DNA of 53,587 nucleotides, from positions 1,014,000-1,067,586 of the forward strand of contig MNCI01008033.1 in assembly GCA_015680685.1 (NCBI GenBank), in the 5' to 3' direction. The position numbers and the translations under genes were made by a program. Every line of letters starts with the position of its first letter. The stretch's first letter is position 1. This document shows, in pieces, positions 31,330-42,159 of this stretch. The notes under the pieces were generated by a model. The model was not told the DNA's origin. It saw only the letters and a program-made list of their open reading frames with translations, and ran no database searches. Origin of the DNA: Gnetum montanum (lineage: Eukaryota > Streptophyta > Gnetopsida > Gnetales > Gnetaceae).

Positions 31330-32150
31330 TAATTTCTTTAGAATTTTCTTGTGAGGGATTCTAAATTACTTCTAACTTTGTCAGCTAATATTGAACTTTC
31401 TACTTCTTCTATTGATGCAACAATTTCTATTAATTTTCATAATGCAAATTTACAAGCTAGTGAGCAAAACTTTGTGATGCCTTCTTTTAGTGATGTTGAT
31501 GCAATTAAGACACCTAATTTTGTTTTTGTTGATTATGTATATGAGTCACTTGTTGATCTCATATCACAATATGTGTTCATTCAACATTTTGATTCTCTAC
31601 CTCATAATTGAAGTTTTGCTTCATAGTTAAATAATGTGAGATAAAAGTATGATATTCAACTACTTCATGCTTAGTGTTATTCTTATTTTTTATCTACTGA
31701 TTGAGCTAGGTAGTGCTTTGATGGTACAACACACTCTATATATGGATCATTTATACATAAGTATGCATTGTTAATCATTTGTAAGTCAACTTTAGATTTT
31801 GGTACCTAATTTGAAGAATATTCTAAAGTTTTATATTTTGTCGAGCCATTTAATCTTCCATTGACTTTTTAAAAAGTTGAGTAGGAAATTGTTAGTCTTC
31901 TTGGTTCTACCAAGCATATGGAATGTACTTCTATAAGATTTGGTTTTTATGGATGCTTTTTTTTTTTTTCGTTGAAATCAATCTTCTTAACTATAGAAAT
32001 AAGTTGGTATTATAAGCAGGCAAGAAGACTTATATGCAACTAATTACATATTATAATATTTGTAATTCTTACAACCTTTATCATCGTTAAGGGCATTTAT
32101 TTAATGTTTGTTCTTTTCTACTCAAGAAAAAAGTTGCTAAGGAAAAAAAT
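31330..32150 (+). pseudogene. LINE ORF1 remnant (DUF4283 plus zinc knuckle)
   Basis: An open N-terminal piece (31351-31611) is followed, with many stops, by a region whose order matches plant L1-type ORF1: a FVEPFNLPLTF stretch, EIVSLLGS, then VEINLLNYRNKLVL, YMQLITYYNIC and a degraded knuckle ending GHLFNVC (near 32100). Two of the stops are TAA where Gln fits. Such proteins bind the LINE RNA in the cytoplasm (family knowledge). No endonuclease or RT domain follows before about 32580. Confidence 0.55.
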
Positions 32151-32929
32151 GTGTTGAATTTGATGATAGAAAAAAAATTGAAGTTAAAGATATGAAAAAT
32201 CAAGTGAATGTTAATGATAAGAATAATCAAATGATAATAAAGAGATCAAATAAAATAGATTCATTCTAAACAAATAGCTCATGAGGTAAATCTACCCTTA
32301 GATGATAAAACTAATGTTAACTCAAAGATCAAAACTAATGTTCAGAGAAGTAGGCTATAGCTGATAATTATTAATGCAAGGTTAATCGTAAGCAATGAAG
32401 TAATGGTAATGCAAATTATGTGCCACCAATTTCTTGTATTGTTTCATATACCAATATGTTGTCACAACCCTCTATTGCTATATCATATCCTTTTGCTATT
32501 TTAAGTTCAAGCATAGATGTTGAAAGTGATGTAAATGTTGTAGGGGTAGAAGTCATCATCCCAACTAACAATTAATTTTCTTTTCTTTGATTTTTCAAAA
32601 AAATTAACTATAAGTTTGTACACTTGGAGACAAACCTGCAATTGGAAAAATTTTCTTTTCCATGTTGTTTTTGGTATTCCCCACTCAATGTTAAGTTTAT
32701 GATGTACTTTAAATGTTTTTTTTTCCTTTGCTTATTATCAATATTATTTTTGAGGTCCAACACTCTCCCCACCTCCACATCCAACCCATCCACTCCTCCA
32801 CAACCCTGCTTGACCCCACTTCGTCCCCACCTTCCACTTCCCCCTAACACCAAACTAGAACAATTTTTTTTTTACATCCACTAAGACCCTTTAAATCTAA
32901 GCTAGTTTCAGAATTTCTTTTATGGAATG

Positions 32930-33025
32930 TTTGGTACATAGCTTAGTGTAACTCACGAAAATTGAACCTGTGACTTGGTTTTTCTAGATGAAGACTCTTA
33001 CCACTAAGATAAGACCTTATTGGAA
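32930..33025 (-). mobile_element. tRNA-derived SINE copy
   Basis: On the minus strand TATCTTAGTGGTAAGAG (A box, 32995-33011) and CAGGTTCAATTTTC (B box, 32957-32970) lie at tRNA-like spacing. Similar but weaker tRNA-like stretches follow at about 33065-33135 and 33290-33390. Confidence 0.6.
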
Positions 33026-33930
33026 CTTGTTAAAAACTATCAATATATCTTTATTTCATAATGTTGTATATTTTGGCATAACTCATTATGATCAAACCTT
33101 TGACTTGTAAAATGTAGGTTAAATACCTTAATCATGTTAATGAGAATTTCTTAGTTGATTAAACCATGTAACATTATGTTTTGCTTAAATTATAAAAAAA
33201 GTTTCATGTTGGATACATGTTTTAAAAATTCATACAAACATTTAGTTCCCATACCCCTTAACTATATGAGCGAAGGTTTAAACTTATTTTAAATATAAAA
33301 CCTTAATCACAAGGGTTCAATTAAAACTTTATAACTCACCATTGACCCTCTAGAATCTAGGCTACGACTCAGAGTTTTCAAATATAAAACCTTATTAAAT
33401 TTAAGCTCACCTTAACTAAAAGTATTCAAACTTGAGACTTTCGTTTTTCGCCATGCAGATACGTAAGGTATGCGCTCATGAGTAGGTCATTGTGCTCGGG
33501 AATTATCTTCGATCCATCAAACCACGGTAATTCAATTCCGGAAGCTTTTAAAAAAACAAAAATAGAAAAAGCCCAATCAATAATCCGATAGGGCCAGTAA
33601 ACAGTAAGGCGTGGACGAGATCAACTACAGTTTGAAAACCAATCAATCAATGAACCAAAAACAGAAGACATTCATTCACTCGTTCACTCATTCATGAAAT
33701 GGAAATTTTCACTTTTTTTTTTTGTTTTTTCCGAATCGCCGCCACGCGAAAAACAAGCCAAACACGAACAAAAGCGCCGTGTTGACGGAGAAGTAAGAAA
33801 GAAGGACGAAAAATCAAAAACCAAAAAAAAACAGAGGCCAAAACAAAAGGAAAAAAGCACAGGCGTGGGGATAAGCACAGTTGCCGGTTCCCTTGGATTT
33901 CGAGAGAACCTTAGCCCCACGGATTTCTCC
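33026..33930. other. Intergenic DNA upstream of the SAP promoter
   Basis: AT-rich with weak SINE-like pieces to 33430, then a short poly-T (33712-33730) and an A/G-rich stretch (33790-33860). The open frames on either strand near 33690-33950 are low complexity and not convincing genes. Confidence 0.4.
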
Positions 33931-33954
33931 AAAACCTTAATCTCACCGTCATGA

Positions 33955-34200
33955 TTGATGCCACTTTATTTTCCACGTCAGCACCGGCACTACGAATACG
34001 ACGACCAAAAGCAGTGGCGTCGGCGCACGAAAGCGTGCGTGCGTACGCAACGATGTCCCGCGAGTGGACGCGTGGCACGCTCTGGCGACGTTGCGCGGAC
34101 ACGTCAGCGGATACCAATTTTCCGAGACCACCACGAGGAAAAAGAAAAATAGTAATCGGGATTAAAAAAGGCGCAAATATTAGCCGCGGTTAATTGAGTG
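33955..34200 (+). promoter_or_regulatory. CpG-rich distal promoter of the SAP gene with ABRE-like sites
   Basis: Unlike the CpG-poor transposons around it, this stretch has dozens of CpG pairs. CACGTCAGC occurs twice (33974-33982 and 34100-34108), each an ACGT-core site of the kind bound by bZIP/ABF factors. GACGCGTGG (34068-34076) resembles the CE3 coupling element that acts with ABREs. The combination suggests ABA or drought control, fitting the gene. Function is inferred from motifs only. Confidence 0.5.
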
Positions 34201-34442
34201 GGGAAGAGGAACTTTGATTTTGTTTATTTATGGGCCATATTTGGGTTCCCTCTTTGCTGTTTTCGAAATTGCTTTTTTTTTTTGTTTTTGGTTCGTGTTT
34301 GTTTATTTTAATTAATAAAACTCCAGATAAGCGTCCGGAATCTTCGAATTATTTGGGCCATTGCGGATGCTTGAATAAGGTCCTTATAATTATGTAATTG
34401 GAGCTGTGCTTGCTTTATATGGTATTTGTATTTGTATGGTAT

Positions 34443-34495
34443 TGTTGTTGTTGTTGTTGTAATCGTTTTTTCTTTTGTTGTTGTTGTTGTTTTTG
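34443..34495 (+). repeat. TTG microsatellite in the leader region
   Basis: Two TTG runs (about 34443-34460 and 34478-34492), separated by 17 bases, lie shortly before the pyrimidine-rich leader exon of the SAP gene. Confidence 0.8.
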
Positions 34496-34755
34496 CTGGT
34501 GTTAGTGTTGGTATTGGACTCTCCGGTTTTTCTGCTGCGCTCGCCCAAGGGTTTGCTTTCGTTAGTTGGTGGATTCATTCATTCATTGGTTGGTTGCTTC
34601 ATCTCTTTCTCGATTTCTCTCTCTTTCGATTTCTGTCTCTTCATTGGTGTTGCAGCTTTCGTTTGCTTTCATTATTCTTGTTCTGCTTGCGCGCACGCTG
34701 CCTGCTGCTGCCGCTGCCGCTGCACAAGGAACGTGTTCGTTCTGATTTGGAGAAG

Positions 34756-36395
34756 GTATGTTTAGGTTTTCGTTTTCGCGTTTGTTGTTGTTGTTGGAGT
34801 TTGCTTTTGTTTTTTCCTCGCTCTGATCGAAACCCTAGCGTGCTTTGCTTTGGTTTCGGTCGCGGTTTCGTCTGTGGATTTGAGCCGTTTTTTCGTTTCG
34901 TCCCGGCGTGGCTTTTGAGTTGAGGATTCCGTCGAGATCTGCGTGATCGCGCTTTGAATGGTCGTGTTGTCTGCAAGGTTTTGGCGTTTTTTGTTGTTGT
35001 TCGCGGATTTCTGGGGTTTTGATTCGTTTCTGGAATGGACCTGTGGAATTGCTGCGGGTACTGATCGAGGTTAGGGTTTCTAAGGTAGGGTTTGGATTGC
35101 CGTGCAACGCCGGGGAGTTTTTGGGAGGTCCGTCGGGCGTTTGGGGATTTTTGGCTCCGGCCTTGCGATTTGGGGATTGGCTTTCAGTTTCGTAAAGGTT
35201 TGTGGATTGGTTTGAGGTCTGGCTGTGTTTTAGGAATTTTAGGCTGTGTTTCTGGGATTTGCTTGGTTCTTCTTGAAAGTGTTGGGAAATTATGTGGTTT
35301 CTTTTGATATTTTCCGTTTAAGTTGTAATTGACTTATGATGTTTTTTTTGGTTTTATCATTTCGGTTGGGTTTTTAAGCGTTTTAGCCCCCTGGTAAGTA
35401 ATTTGAAAGTTTTTCCTCTTGATTTTTAAGCGACGCACATGAAAAAGTCTATGATTTGAATCAAAAGGTAATCTAGGTGTAAACAAGTTTCTAGGGTTTT
35501 GATATCTTTGTTAACGTCACGATGGTATCTAAATGTAAACAAGTTTGTATGGCTTTGATATCTTTGTTAACATCACGCTGGTGCTGTATACTGATTGGCA
35601 GCTTTCATATTTTTAATTGCTGTGAACGTTTGGGTATTTATTTCAGGCTTTTAGCACTCTGGAACTAATTGAATTTACAAAAATCTAATTTCGTACTTGT
35701 GCACACTGTTGAAGATTTGATTAGAATTTCTGTTGCCTTTTAACATTTTGTGGATTCTGTTGGGTGTTCTGACTTTTGTTCTGATGGTTAGTATTTCGGA
35801 GAATTTCTTCGCGTTGTGCTTTTATGTTATATTCTCCGTATATTCTGTTTGCTTCAACCTTGGATACAAATTTTCTTGGTTATCAGATATTTTTCCTTAG
35901 CGTTTGAAAATATTTGGACGATCGTGTAAATGTTTTTTTATCAATTTTAGATTTTACTTAAAAGTTTGTAATTTTGTTCTGCCGTTCAGAAGTCACTGTT
36001 AAGGATGTTAAACATTAAAGAACAGTTTCGGTCATAATTTTGGGTGATCAAAATTGGTCTCTTTTCTTTTGGGGTTTCTTTACAGAGTTGGCTGAAATAT
36101 CGCCCTCTATTCGTGCTAATTTTTTTGGGTATGTTAAATGTGATCTTTGTGAGCTTGCTGTTTTGACAATATTTTGTTTCTGGTGACACTAATCCGGCAC
36201 TTGAATTCTTTGTATTTAGGAGTTAGTTCTAGATGAATCGGTTTCTCTGATAGATAGTTTTTAACGGGACTTGCTTTAATGTGTCTGTGAAGTCGTTCTC
36301 AAACTAACATTTTACATTTGCTAACCATGACAGCGTAGTTAAACCTGAAAAGGAAAGCCAGCTAGCTGACAGGTTTTGCCAACCTTGCTTGTAAG
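34756..36395 (+). other. Leader (5' UTR) intron of the SAP gene, approximate
   Basis: GAGAAG/GTATGT at 34756 is a strong donor after a CT-rich leader exon (about 34600-34755). Possible acceptors before the ATG are CTTGTAAG at 36395, GACAG at 36333 or 36372, and TCCAG at 36413; 36395 has the best branch-point spacing. A long first intron in the 5' UTR is common in plant SAP genes. Short open frames inside are not supported as genes. Confidence 0.55.
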
Positions 36396-36424
36396 AGCCG
36401 GCATTATCTCCAGAACAGCCAACG

Positions 36425-36937
36425 ATGTCTCAAGAAAGCTGGAATATGGGAACTGAGGGCACTGGCTGCGAAAAGCCAGAGGGGCATAAGCTCTGCGCCA
36501 ACAACTGCGGATTCTTCGGGAGCTCTGCCACTCGTAATCTGTGCAGCAAGTGCTACAGAGACTTGTTCATGAAAGAGGCCCAGGCCTCCTCTGCCATGGC
36601 TGCCGTGGAGAAGTCCTTTGCTGCAACGAATGACGTTCTGCTGGAGAAATCTACAGTCGTCGAGAAAACCACCGTCACCAGCGCTGCTTCATCGACGTCC
36701 CTGGAATCATCGTCATCGTCTGCAGAGCTTCCTCCTCCAGAAACCCCGAACCGGTGCTTTTCCTGCAGAAAACGGGTGGGTCTGACGGGTTTCAAATGCC
36801 GCTGCGGCAATACATTCTGTGGCCTCCACCGTTACTCTGAGAAGCATGACTGCACTTTCGATTTTAAGGCCGCTGGTCGCGATGCCATTGCCAAGGCCAA
36901 TCCAGTGGTCAAGGCCTCCAAGATCGACAAGATCTAA
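36425..36937 (+). CDS. A20/AN1 zinc-finger stress-associated protein (SAP)
   Basis: An intact, intronless 170-residue ORF with no internal stop. The A20 finger uses C24, C28, C40 and C43 (CANNC...CSKC, spacing Cx3Cx11Cx2C). The AN1 finger uses C111, C114, C125, C127, C132, H135, H141 and C143 (NRCFSCRKRVGLTGFKCRCG onward), all ligands present. A Ser/Thr/Ala-rich linker joins them, and the C-terminus DAIAKANPVVKASKIDKI is the typical SAP tail. Length matches plant SAPs. Family members act in stress responses, in some cases through ubiquitin binding by A20 and E3 ligase activity. Codon use is GC-richer than all neighbours. It is the only intact cellular gene here; which SAP number it is cannot be told. 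Confidence 0.96.
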   Translation: MSQESWNMGTEGTGCEKPEGHKLCANNCGFFGSSATRNLCSKCYRDLFMKEAQASSAMAAVEKSFAATNDVLLEKSTVVEKTTVTSAASSTSLESSSSSAELPPPETPNRCFSCRKRVGLTGFKCRCGNTFCGLHRYSEKHDCTFDFKAAGRDAIAKANPVVKASKIDKI

Positions 36938-37790
36938 TAATGGGGAGCAGCACAAGACTTCTCCTCAAAAACATGGGTCTGGTCTGGTTCTTGTTTGGTC
37001 TTTTTTTCTTTGTTTCTTTTAGCACACCCTGCCTGCCAGTTTATCGTCTTTCCGTGGAGTCGAAGAAGAAGAATCAAATGCCTTCGTCAAAAAAAAAAAT
37101 GATGATGATGATGTGATGCGCCTGATTGTTGCTCTGTTGAATTTCTAGTTGCAGCTGCTGCATTCCTGTGTTTTCGGTTTCTAATGATCTCATGGTGATG
37201 CTGATTTGCTATGTATAGTTTTACGCGGCCTCTTCGAAGGGCCTCGTTAGTTTAGGGTAGCTAATCCTTCCTTGATTTGCTGCAGCTGCCCTAGTTGGAT
37301 GATTTGGCTTTTATGGTTGTTAGATGTCATGGATTAAAAATCATGATGTTTTGTGGACTCCTCCTGAATTTATTTTTGCAAGGTTTAAATTTACTTACCC
37401 AATTATGTGGTGTGTTAAGAGCCCTTTTATTTCAGATTTTAGTTTTGTTCAGTTTTGAGGGGAAATCGATGACCGTTAAACGATGCACAATAATTGAGGT
37501 AAGCTTTGTTTACTGTGTTTTTATTGGATACGTCAATGGTGAGCTGTTAGTAATAGTAATTGTAACGTGTTTTCGAATTTCGTATTCTGGCGATTTGTTT
37601 GGTGGTAAGAGTCCCGCGATCAGACACATCTCCTAGGATATTTTGCCTTTTTGGCTGGCTCTGATGGGAAACGCCAAATACCCAGGACAAGATTTGACTG
37701 GTGTCTTTTGGAGTGTCGCTGATCATCCTCGAAAATTTTCTTAATGTTTTCAAAACTCCAGTTTTAGTTTCAGTATTCGACAATTTATCA
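36938..37790 (+). other. 3' UTR and downstream region of the SAP gene
   Basis: A second TAA follows the stop. A GAT microsatellite lies at 37087-37102. T-rich sequence continues for several hundred bases without a clear single polyadenylation signal. Open frames at 37295-37636 and opposite are hydrophobic, low-information stretches and are not called. Confidence 0.5.
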
Positions 37791-39059
37791 TGATTTCTCT
37801 GTATGCACCATTTTCAAACAAGCCCTTTATTCATGACGTCTCAATTGGAAGTTCTCTGCACGATTCATGACTCACAGTTTCACAGGTTCAATGCATATCA
37901 CGCCAACTTGGTGGGGTCCTGGAAGGGTGTGAGAAACAAGCAAAATCTGGTTTAGAAATACCCTAATAGTTCAATGAAAATCTGGTTTAGAGATACCCTA
38001 ATGATTATGAGAAATATCACGTTAATAATTATTAGAAATAGGAACATTAAATATACTAAATAATTGTTCCTTGCGAAATTATCTCCTATGTAAGAGTTAC
38101 CGACCTGAGTTAACTATAAAAGCTTAACTATAAGGGTAGTTTACCGGTCCAACCGGTACATACCAGTAACAACCAATATAAGTGGTACAAGTCATTTTAT
38201 AGTTGGTGCTCCTAAAAGCCTGAAGTTTGCAACACCCCACCCCACGTTGGGTGAACAATCATTCAACCTTGCAATGTTATCGTTAAGGCTAAAATCCAAG
38301 TCACTCATGTTGTTTCGAAACCCTGGGTGGATTGCGGTCGCCTTTCAAACTTTGGCATTTACTTAGATCATGGACCGATGAAACTTTTGCTGAAATTATA
38401 TATGCTTCACTAAATTACATTTTATGACGTGTGCAGCATGTATGGTTGCATGAATGTGCAAGCAATGCAAGGAAAGTCTTGGTTGGTGTATACATTAGGT
38501 CACCCACCTATTCTTTGCCTACCCTACGTTACTCTGATTGAATTAAAAAAGGCAAGATATTTAGTGGCTGCAAACCTCAACGGGTAGTTGCTACAAGCTG
38601 TTAGGGTTGGAACGATTGAAATTTGCATGAAAACGAGAAGTCATTATCCTTGCATGAAAACGAGAAGTCATTATCCGTGCTTTATGACGTGGAAATGGAG
38701 TTCAAATTTGATTGTTGACGGTAGCCTAGTGTTAGGGTCCAATGTCAACATTGGATGGCTAGCTATTGACCTCCTCCAATTGCATTGCGGTATATGGCTT
38801 CGATTCATCGTTTGGTATGCTGCCATATAATATTATGTTGGTGCCATGGTTGAGAATATTCCTTTTTAGGTGCCCACTAGAGTGTGAGCCGTATAAGCTA
38901 GCAAACTAGGCACGAGTTTGTGATCTTTAAATTTACACTTTGTCTTGTATGTGATCTTCAAAGCACAATGAGGTAGAAGTATGCTTAAGAATTGGAGAAA
39001 ATAATGAAGAAAACAACTTGCCTTTTATAATATCAACAATGAAGAAACACAATGCCTTT
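37791..39059. other. Non-coding DNA, one short duplication
   Basis: No gene seen. TGCATGAAAACGAGAAGTCA with the next six bases (TTATCC) occurs twice back to back at about 38624-38676. Otherwise AT-rich unique-looking sequence. Confidence 0.5.
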
Positions 39060-39160
39060 TACAATATGAACTTGCTTCAAGTGTGACTTGAACTTGTTAC
39101 TTCTTAGCTACATACTACTTATTAAATAACAAAATGACTAGCTAAGCCACTTCTTCTAAT
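39060..39160 (-). mobile_element. tRNA-derived SINE copy, second head type
   Basis: On the minus strand AGTGGCTTAGCTAGTC (A box, 39136-39151) precedes AAGTTCAAGTCACAC (B box, 39080-39094) and CTTGAAGCAAG. It matches the head at 30750-30850. Confidence 0.6.
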
Positions 39161-39514
39161 TGAGTTAAACAATAAGAATAACTTAGCCACCACATTTCAT
39201 TGATAAGTTTAATAGTTTATTTGAATAAAATTATTATATAATCATAATTAGATGATCATAACTCTTGAACTATGCCATTCATTGAAAAAACTTAATATAT
39301 TTCATACATCACTATGTTAATAATGTCTAAAGATTGATAGAATATTAGAGTAGTTTTCCAAATGTATAGTAATTAATGTGGATGTTAATCACAAAACCAT
39401 GCTTATGATGTTAGAGGGAAGGTGTTTCAACTAGATAACTATATATAATGGTGTGTCAGTTGGTGATTTTTGATTATGACAAGTATGGTAATTTGACACA
39501 CCGTTATGTTATTC

Positions 39515-39690
39515 TAAAGTTCTACAAAAATTTTATGTTGGCTATATGTCTAGGGGGTACATAGTCATCTAGTTCTAGTTCTAACAAATCCCCAAATTAA
39601 CATACCAACCAAAAGCAAACTTGTGACTTGCAAACACAAGTTGTATGTTCTAACCAACCAAGCAATGCCTCATTGATATGCTTAGGATGT
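39515..39690 (-). mobile_element. tRNA-derived SINE head beside a shared body segment
   Basis: The minus strand at 39664-39609 has GCTTGGTTGGTTAGAAC (A box) and CACAAGTTTGCTTTTGG (B box). Next to it the plus strand at 39515-39597 has AAAGTTCTACAAAAATTTTA and GGTACATAGTCATCTAGTTC, the body also seen at 30400-30460 and 31160-31195. Head and body are therefore in opposite orientation here. Confidence 0.5.
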
Positions 39691-40297
39691 TAGATATATT
39701 GCATGTATGTGTTTACATTGCGTGTGATGTGTAGGTAAATTAGAGAGGTGTGTGATCAACTTTGAGTGTCATCACTAATCATTGTCTACTTATGGTGCAT
39801 GATTATTAGTTGTGACCAAGTCATTGTATATATTTTCCAAAGAGAGTAAGTATACCATGAGACATATTTTAAGACCACAAAGAAGATTAAGTGATCACAA
39901 AGTTCAAATTCAAGCTACAATCTTTACTCTAAGGGGACCATGAATTATGACTAAGTAGAGATATATATTGTAAGTTCATTTTCAATTGTATTTCCTCCTC
40001 TATACTTGCATCTTCATAGTGCCCACCCTCTTCCAACCTCCCATTTGAGGATGGTAATCCTACCTTCATTGCCACTTCCTCTCACATGCCTTCTAACTAT
40101 TCCTTTGTCTTTCACTCATCCTACACCTCCTCTAGCCATTGACCACATACACATAGGTAATCTCGTCCTTGCCCTTGCCAACACCATTCTCCCCACCCCT
40201 TTGCTGGCCTATTGACGTCCCAAATAACATTGAATCGCTAAATCCTTTACCACAACAATTGCCTTCCCCTAAAACTAAACCTCCTATTGTTTCACTA
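39691..40297. other. Non-coding DNA
   Basis: A proline/leucine/threonine-rich open stretch at 40006-40215 has no recognisable domain or start context. Nothing else is supported. Confidence 0.4.
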
Positions 40298-41206
40298 TGA
40301 TGAGCGGCAAGGTAACCCTACGCTCAACCATACGAAGCACAAGTGTTCACGCATGATCTGATCAAATTCTGTGGATGGGATTAGTTGTGGCATCTAGATT
40401 GCTATGCCTTGATTGTAGTTCACTGTCTTCCCACTTGGACTAGTGGTAGCTTTGTCATATATGATATAGTCTAGAGTGAGGCATATGATTTTTATTATTT
40501 TATATTTTATTGTTCTATGATTAACAATAGGCTAAAACTTAATTTATAATCAATTCAACTAATCTAATTGCTAATTAATAATAAACTCCCCTAACATAAG
40601 TATTTGATCCCACTTCCCGTGCACATCTTGAACACACATAATGCTACCGGGTTACTAAATGTTAAGCGTTGATGGAATTACCAAGAGTCATATGCATGCT
40701 CGAAGCGATTATACTTATGTGCTTAATTAATTAACATGCATGAAAATGTAAATATTAACTAAGTACATGAAAAGTAAATTACATGGAAAGTAAATCTAAT
40801 CTAAGTCAAAGTGCTGCAATGAATAAGAATCAATCTTGATCTTATTGCTGCTCATGGAATATGTCTAGGTACATTGCTAGTCGAATAAGACTTTGTACAA
40901 TTGACTTAGATCCACTTTGTGGGCATTCACTAACTATTCTCTAAGATTACAAAATAAAAATGCAAAAAATCGGCTACTCTATTAACAAAACTATGAAAAA
41001 TTGATGCAAAACTATTTACAAACCATGTGCCCAAGCACTATATTTATAGGTTGGTCCATACCCCCTGACATTGGATGTACAACGTCGCGTCCTAGGCTCC
41101 AACGTTGGATACTCGACGTTGGGTACCCAATATTGGGGCCTTGTTATTGGAGCCAACCAAAAAGTTGACTTTTTATCAAATAACCAAGCCAACTGATGAT
41201 TCATCA
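40298..41206 (-). mobile_element. Solo LTR, Athila-like subfamily
   Basis: It begins TGATGAGCGGCAAGG and ends TGATTCATCA, flanked by perfect 5-base repeats CACTA (40293-40297 and 41207-41211) with no internal element sequence. On the minus strand it carries TATAAATA near 41038-41047 and, upstream, repeated CCAACGTTGG and CCAACGTCGA motifs. The terminal 100 bases resemble the LTR ends of element A and element 3, but the middle differs, so it is a separate subfamily. It marks an element lost by LTR-LTR recombination. Confidence 0.88.
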
Positions 41207-41211
41207 CACTA

Positions 41212-41955
41212 TCATTGTAATTTGCCTATCACTCATAAGGCTTGAACTCCTTCCCACGCTTGTCCTCTTCTTAATCCTATAGAGAAATTGTTTGCTAAAC
41301 ACTATTCTTTGTGATTCTTAGGTTATGAAGCTTTGGGTGTTTGATAGTACCATAGGCTTATTTGGTTGATATTGCTCATCTTTGCTAAGCAATGCCCTTC
41401 TTGCTCTTATTTTTCTAAAGGATTAAATTGGAATTGCCCTTTTCCTGGATGATGTTGTAACTTATGACTACTACTATGACATCCAACTAATTCATCTTTG
41501 AGATGGCAATTGTCTCAACCTAGTAGCCTTTTCTTGGACCAAAGCACTAGCCAACCATACTGACGCCAGCCATGCTCCATAGTTGTTGGTTCCTTGTTGC
41601 TACTTCAATTGCCACTTGTTGCTATGCCACCTACCGTTTGATGAATGACCTACCTTCAGTTGCCTTGTTGAGATAAAAATTGTATTTTTTTATTTTATTT
41701 CTTTAATATACAATGCTTAATATATTAGTCATGCACAGGCCCCTTTGATACTAGTTAGTGGGCCTTTTGCCCTATGAATTTGCCTATGTTACTATCTTTG
41801 GTTTGTCACTACTAGGTATCTCAATTTTCTTGGACATTTGAGTTTGATTTTGTATACTTTTTTTATTTACAAAATTGATTTTCAGTATCCTCTTCAAAAA
41901 ATTTATTAAGCCTTAAAGTGGAGGTCCTTTTATGACCCTAGTAACGTATTTTGCA
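41212..41955. other. Unassigned non-coding DNA
   Basis: A region of 41250-41480 has an interrupted plus-strand frame that vaguely recalls transposon pol text, but no motif is firm enough to name. The rest is AT-rich. Confidence 0.35.
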
Positions 41956-41959
41956 AGAG

Positions 41960-42110
41960 TATTAGCTTAGTCATAAGGCTCTTGATTTGGTAACTTCAAG
42001 TTATGGGTTTGATTCTAGTGGACAATATTAAGTTATAAATTTCTAATTTGACTATATGTTTTGGGGGTAAATATTGTTAAAAAATTATTTTGGGTTTTAA
42101 CATCTTTCTT
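41960..42110 (+). mobile_element. tRNA-derived SINE copy
   Basis: TAGCTTAGTCATAAGG (A box, 41963-41979), CTCTTGATTTGGTAACTTC (anticodon arm) and GGGTTTGATTCTAG (B box, 42005-42018) form a near-complete tRNA-like head, followed by the TTAAGTTATAAATTTCTA body. It is the clearest plus-strand head in the window. Confidence 0.7.
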
Positions 42111-42159
42111 AATTGTGATGCCATCTTAATTTTTGGTTGTAGTCAAATATCTTGCTCAT

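Noticed and set aside
34426-34976. Long open frames in both strands of the SAP leader region
   Set aside because: They arise from TTG and CT repeats in an untranslated exon and intron; composition is extreme and no domain is present.
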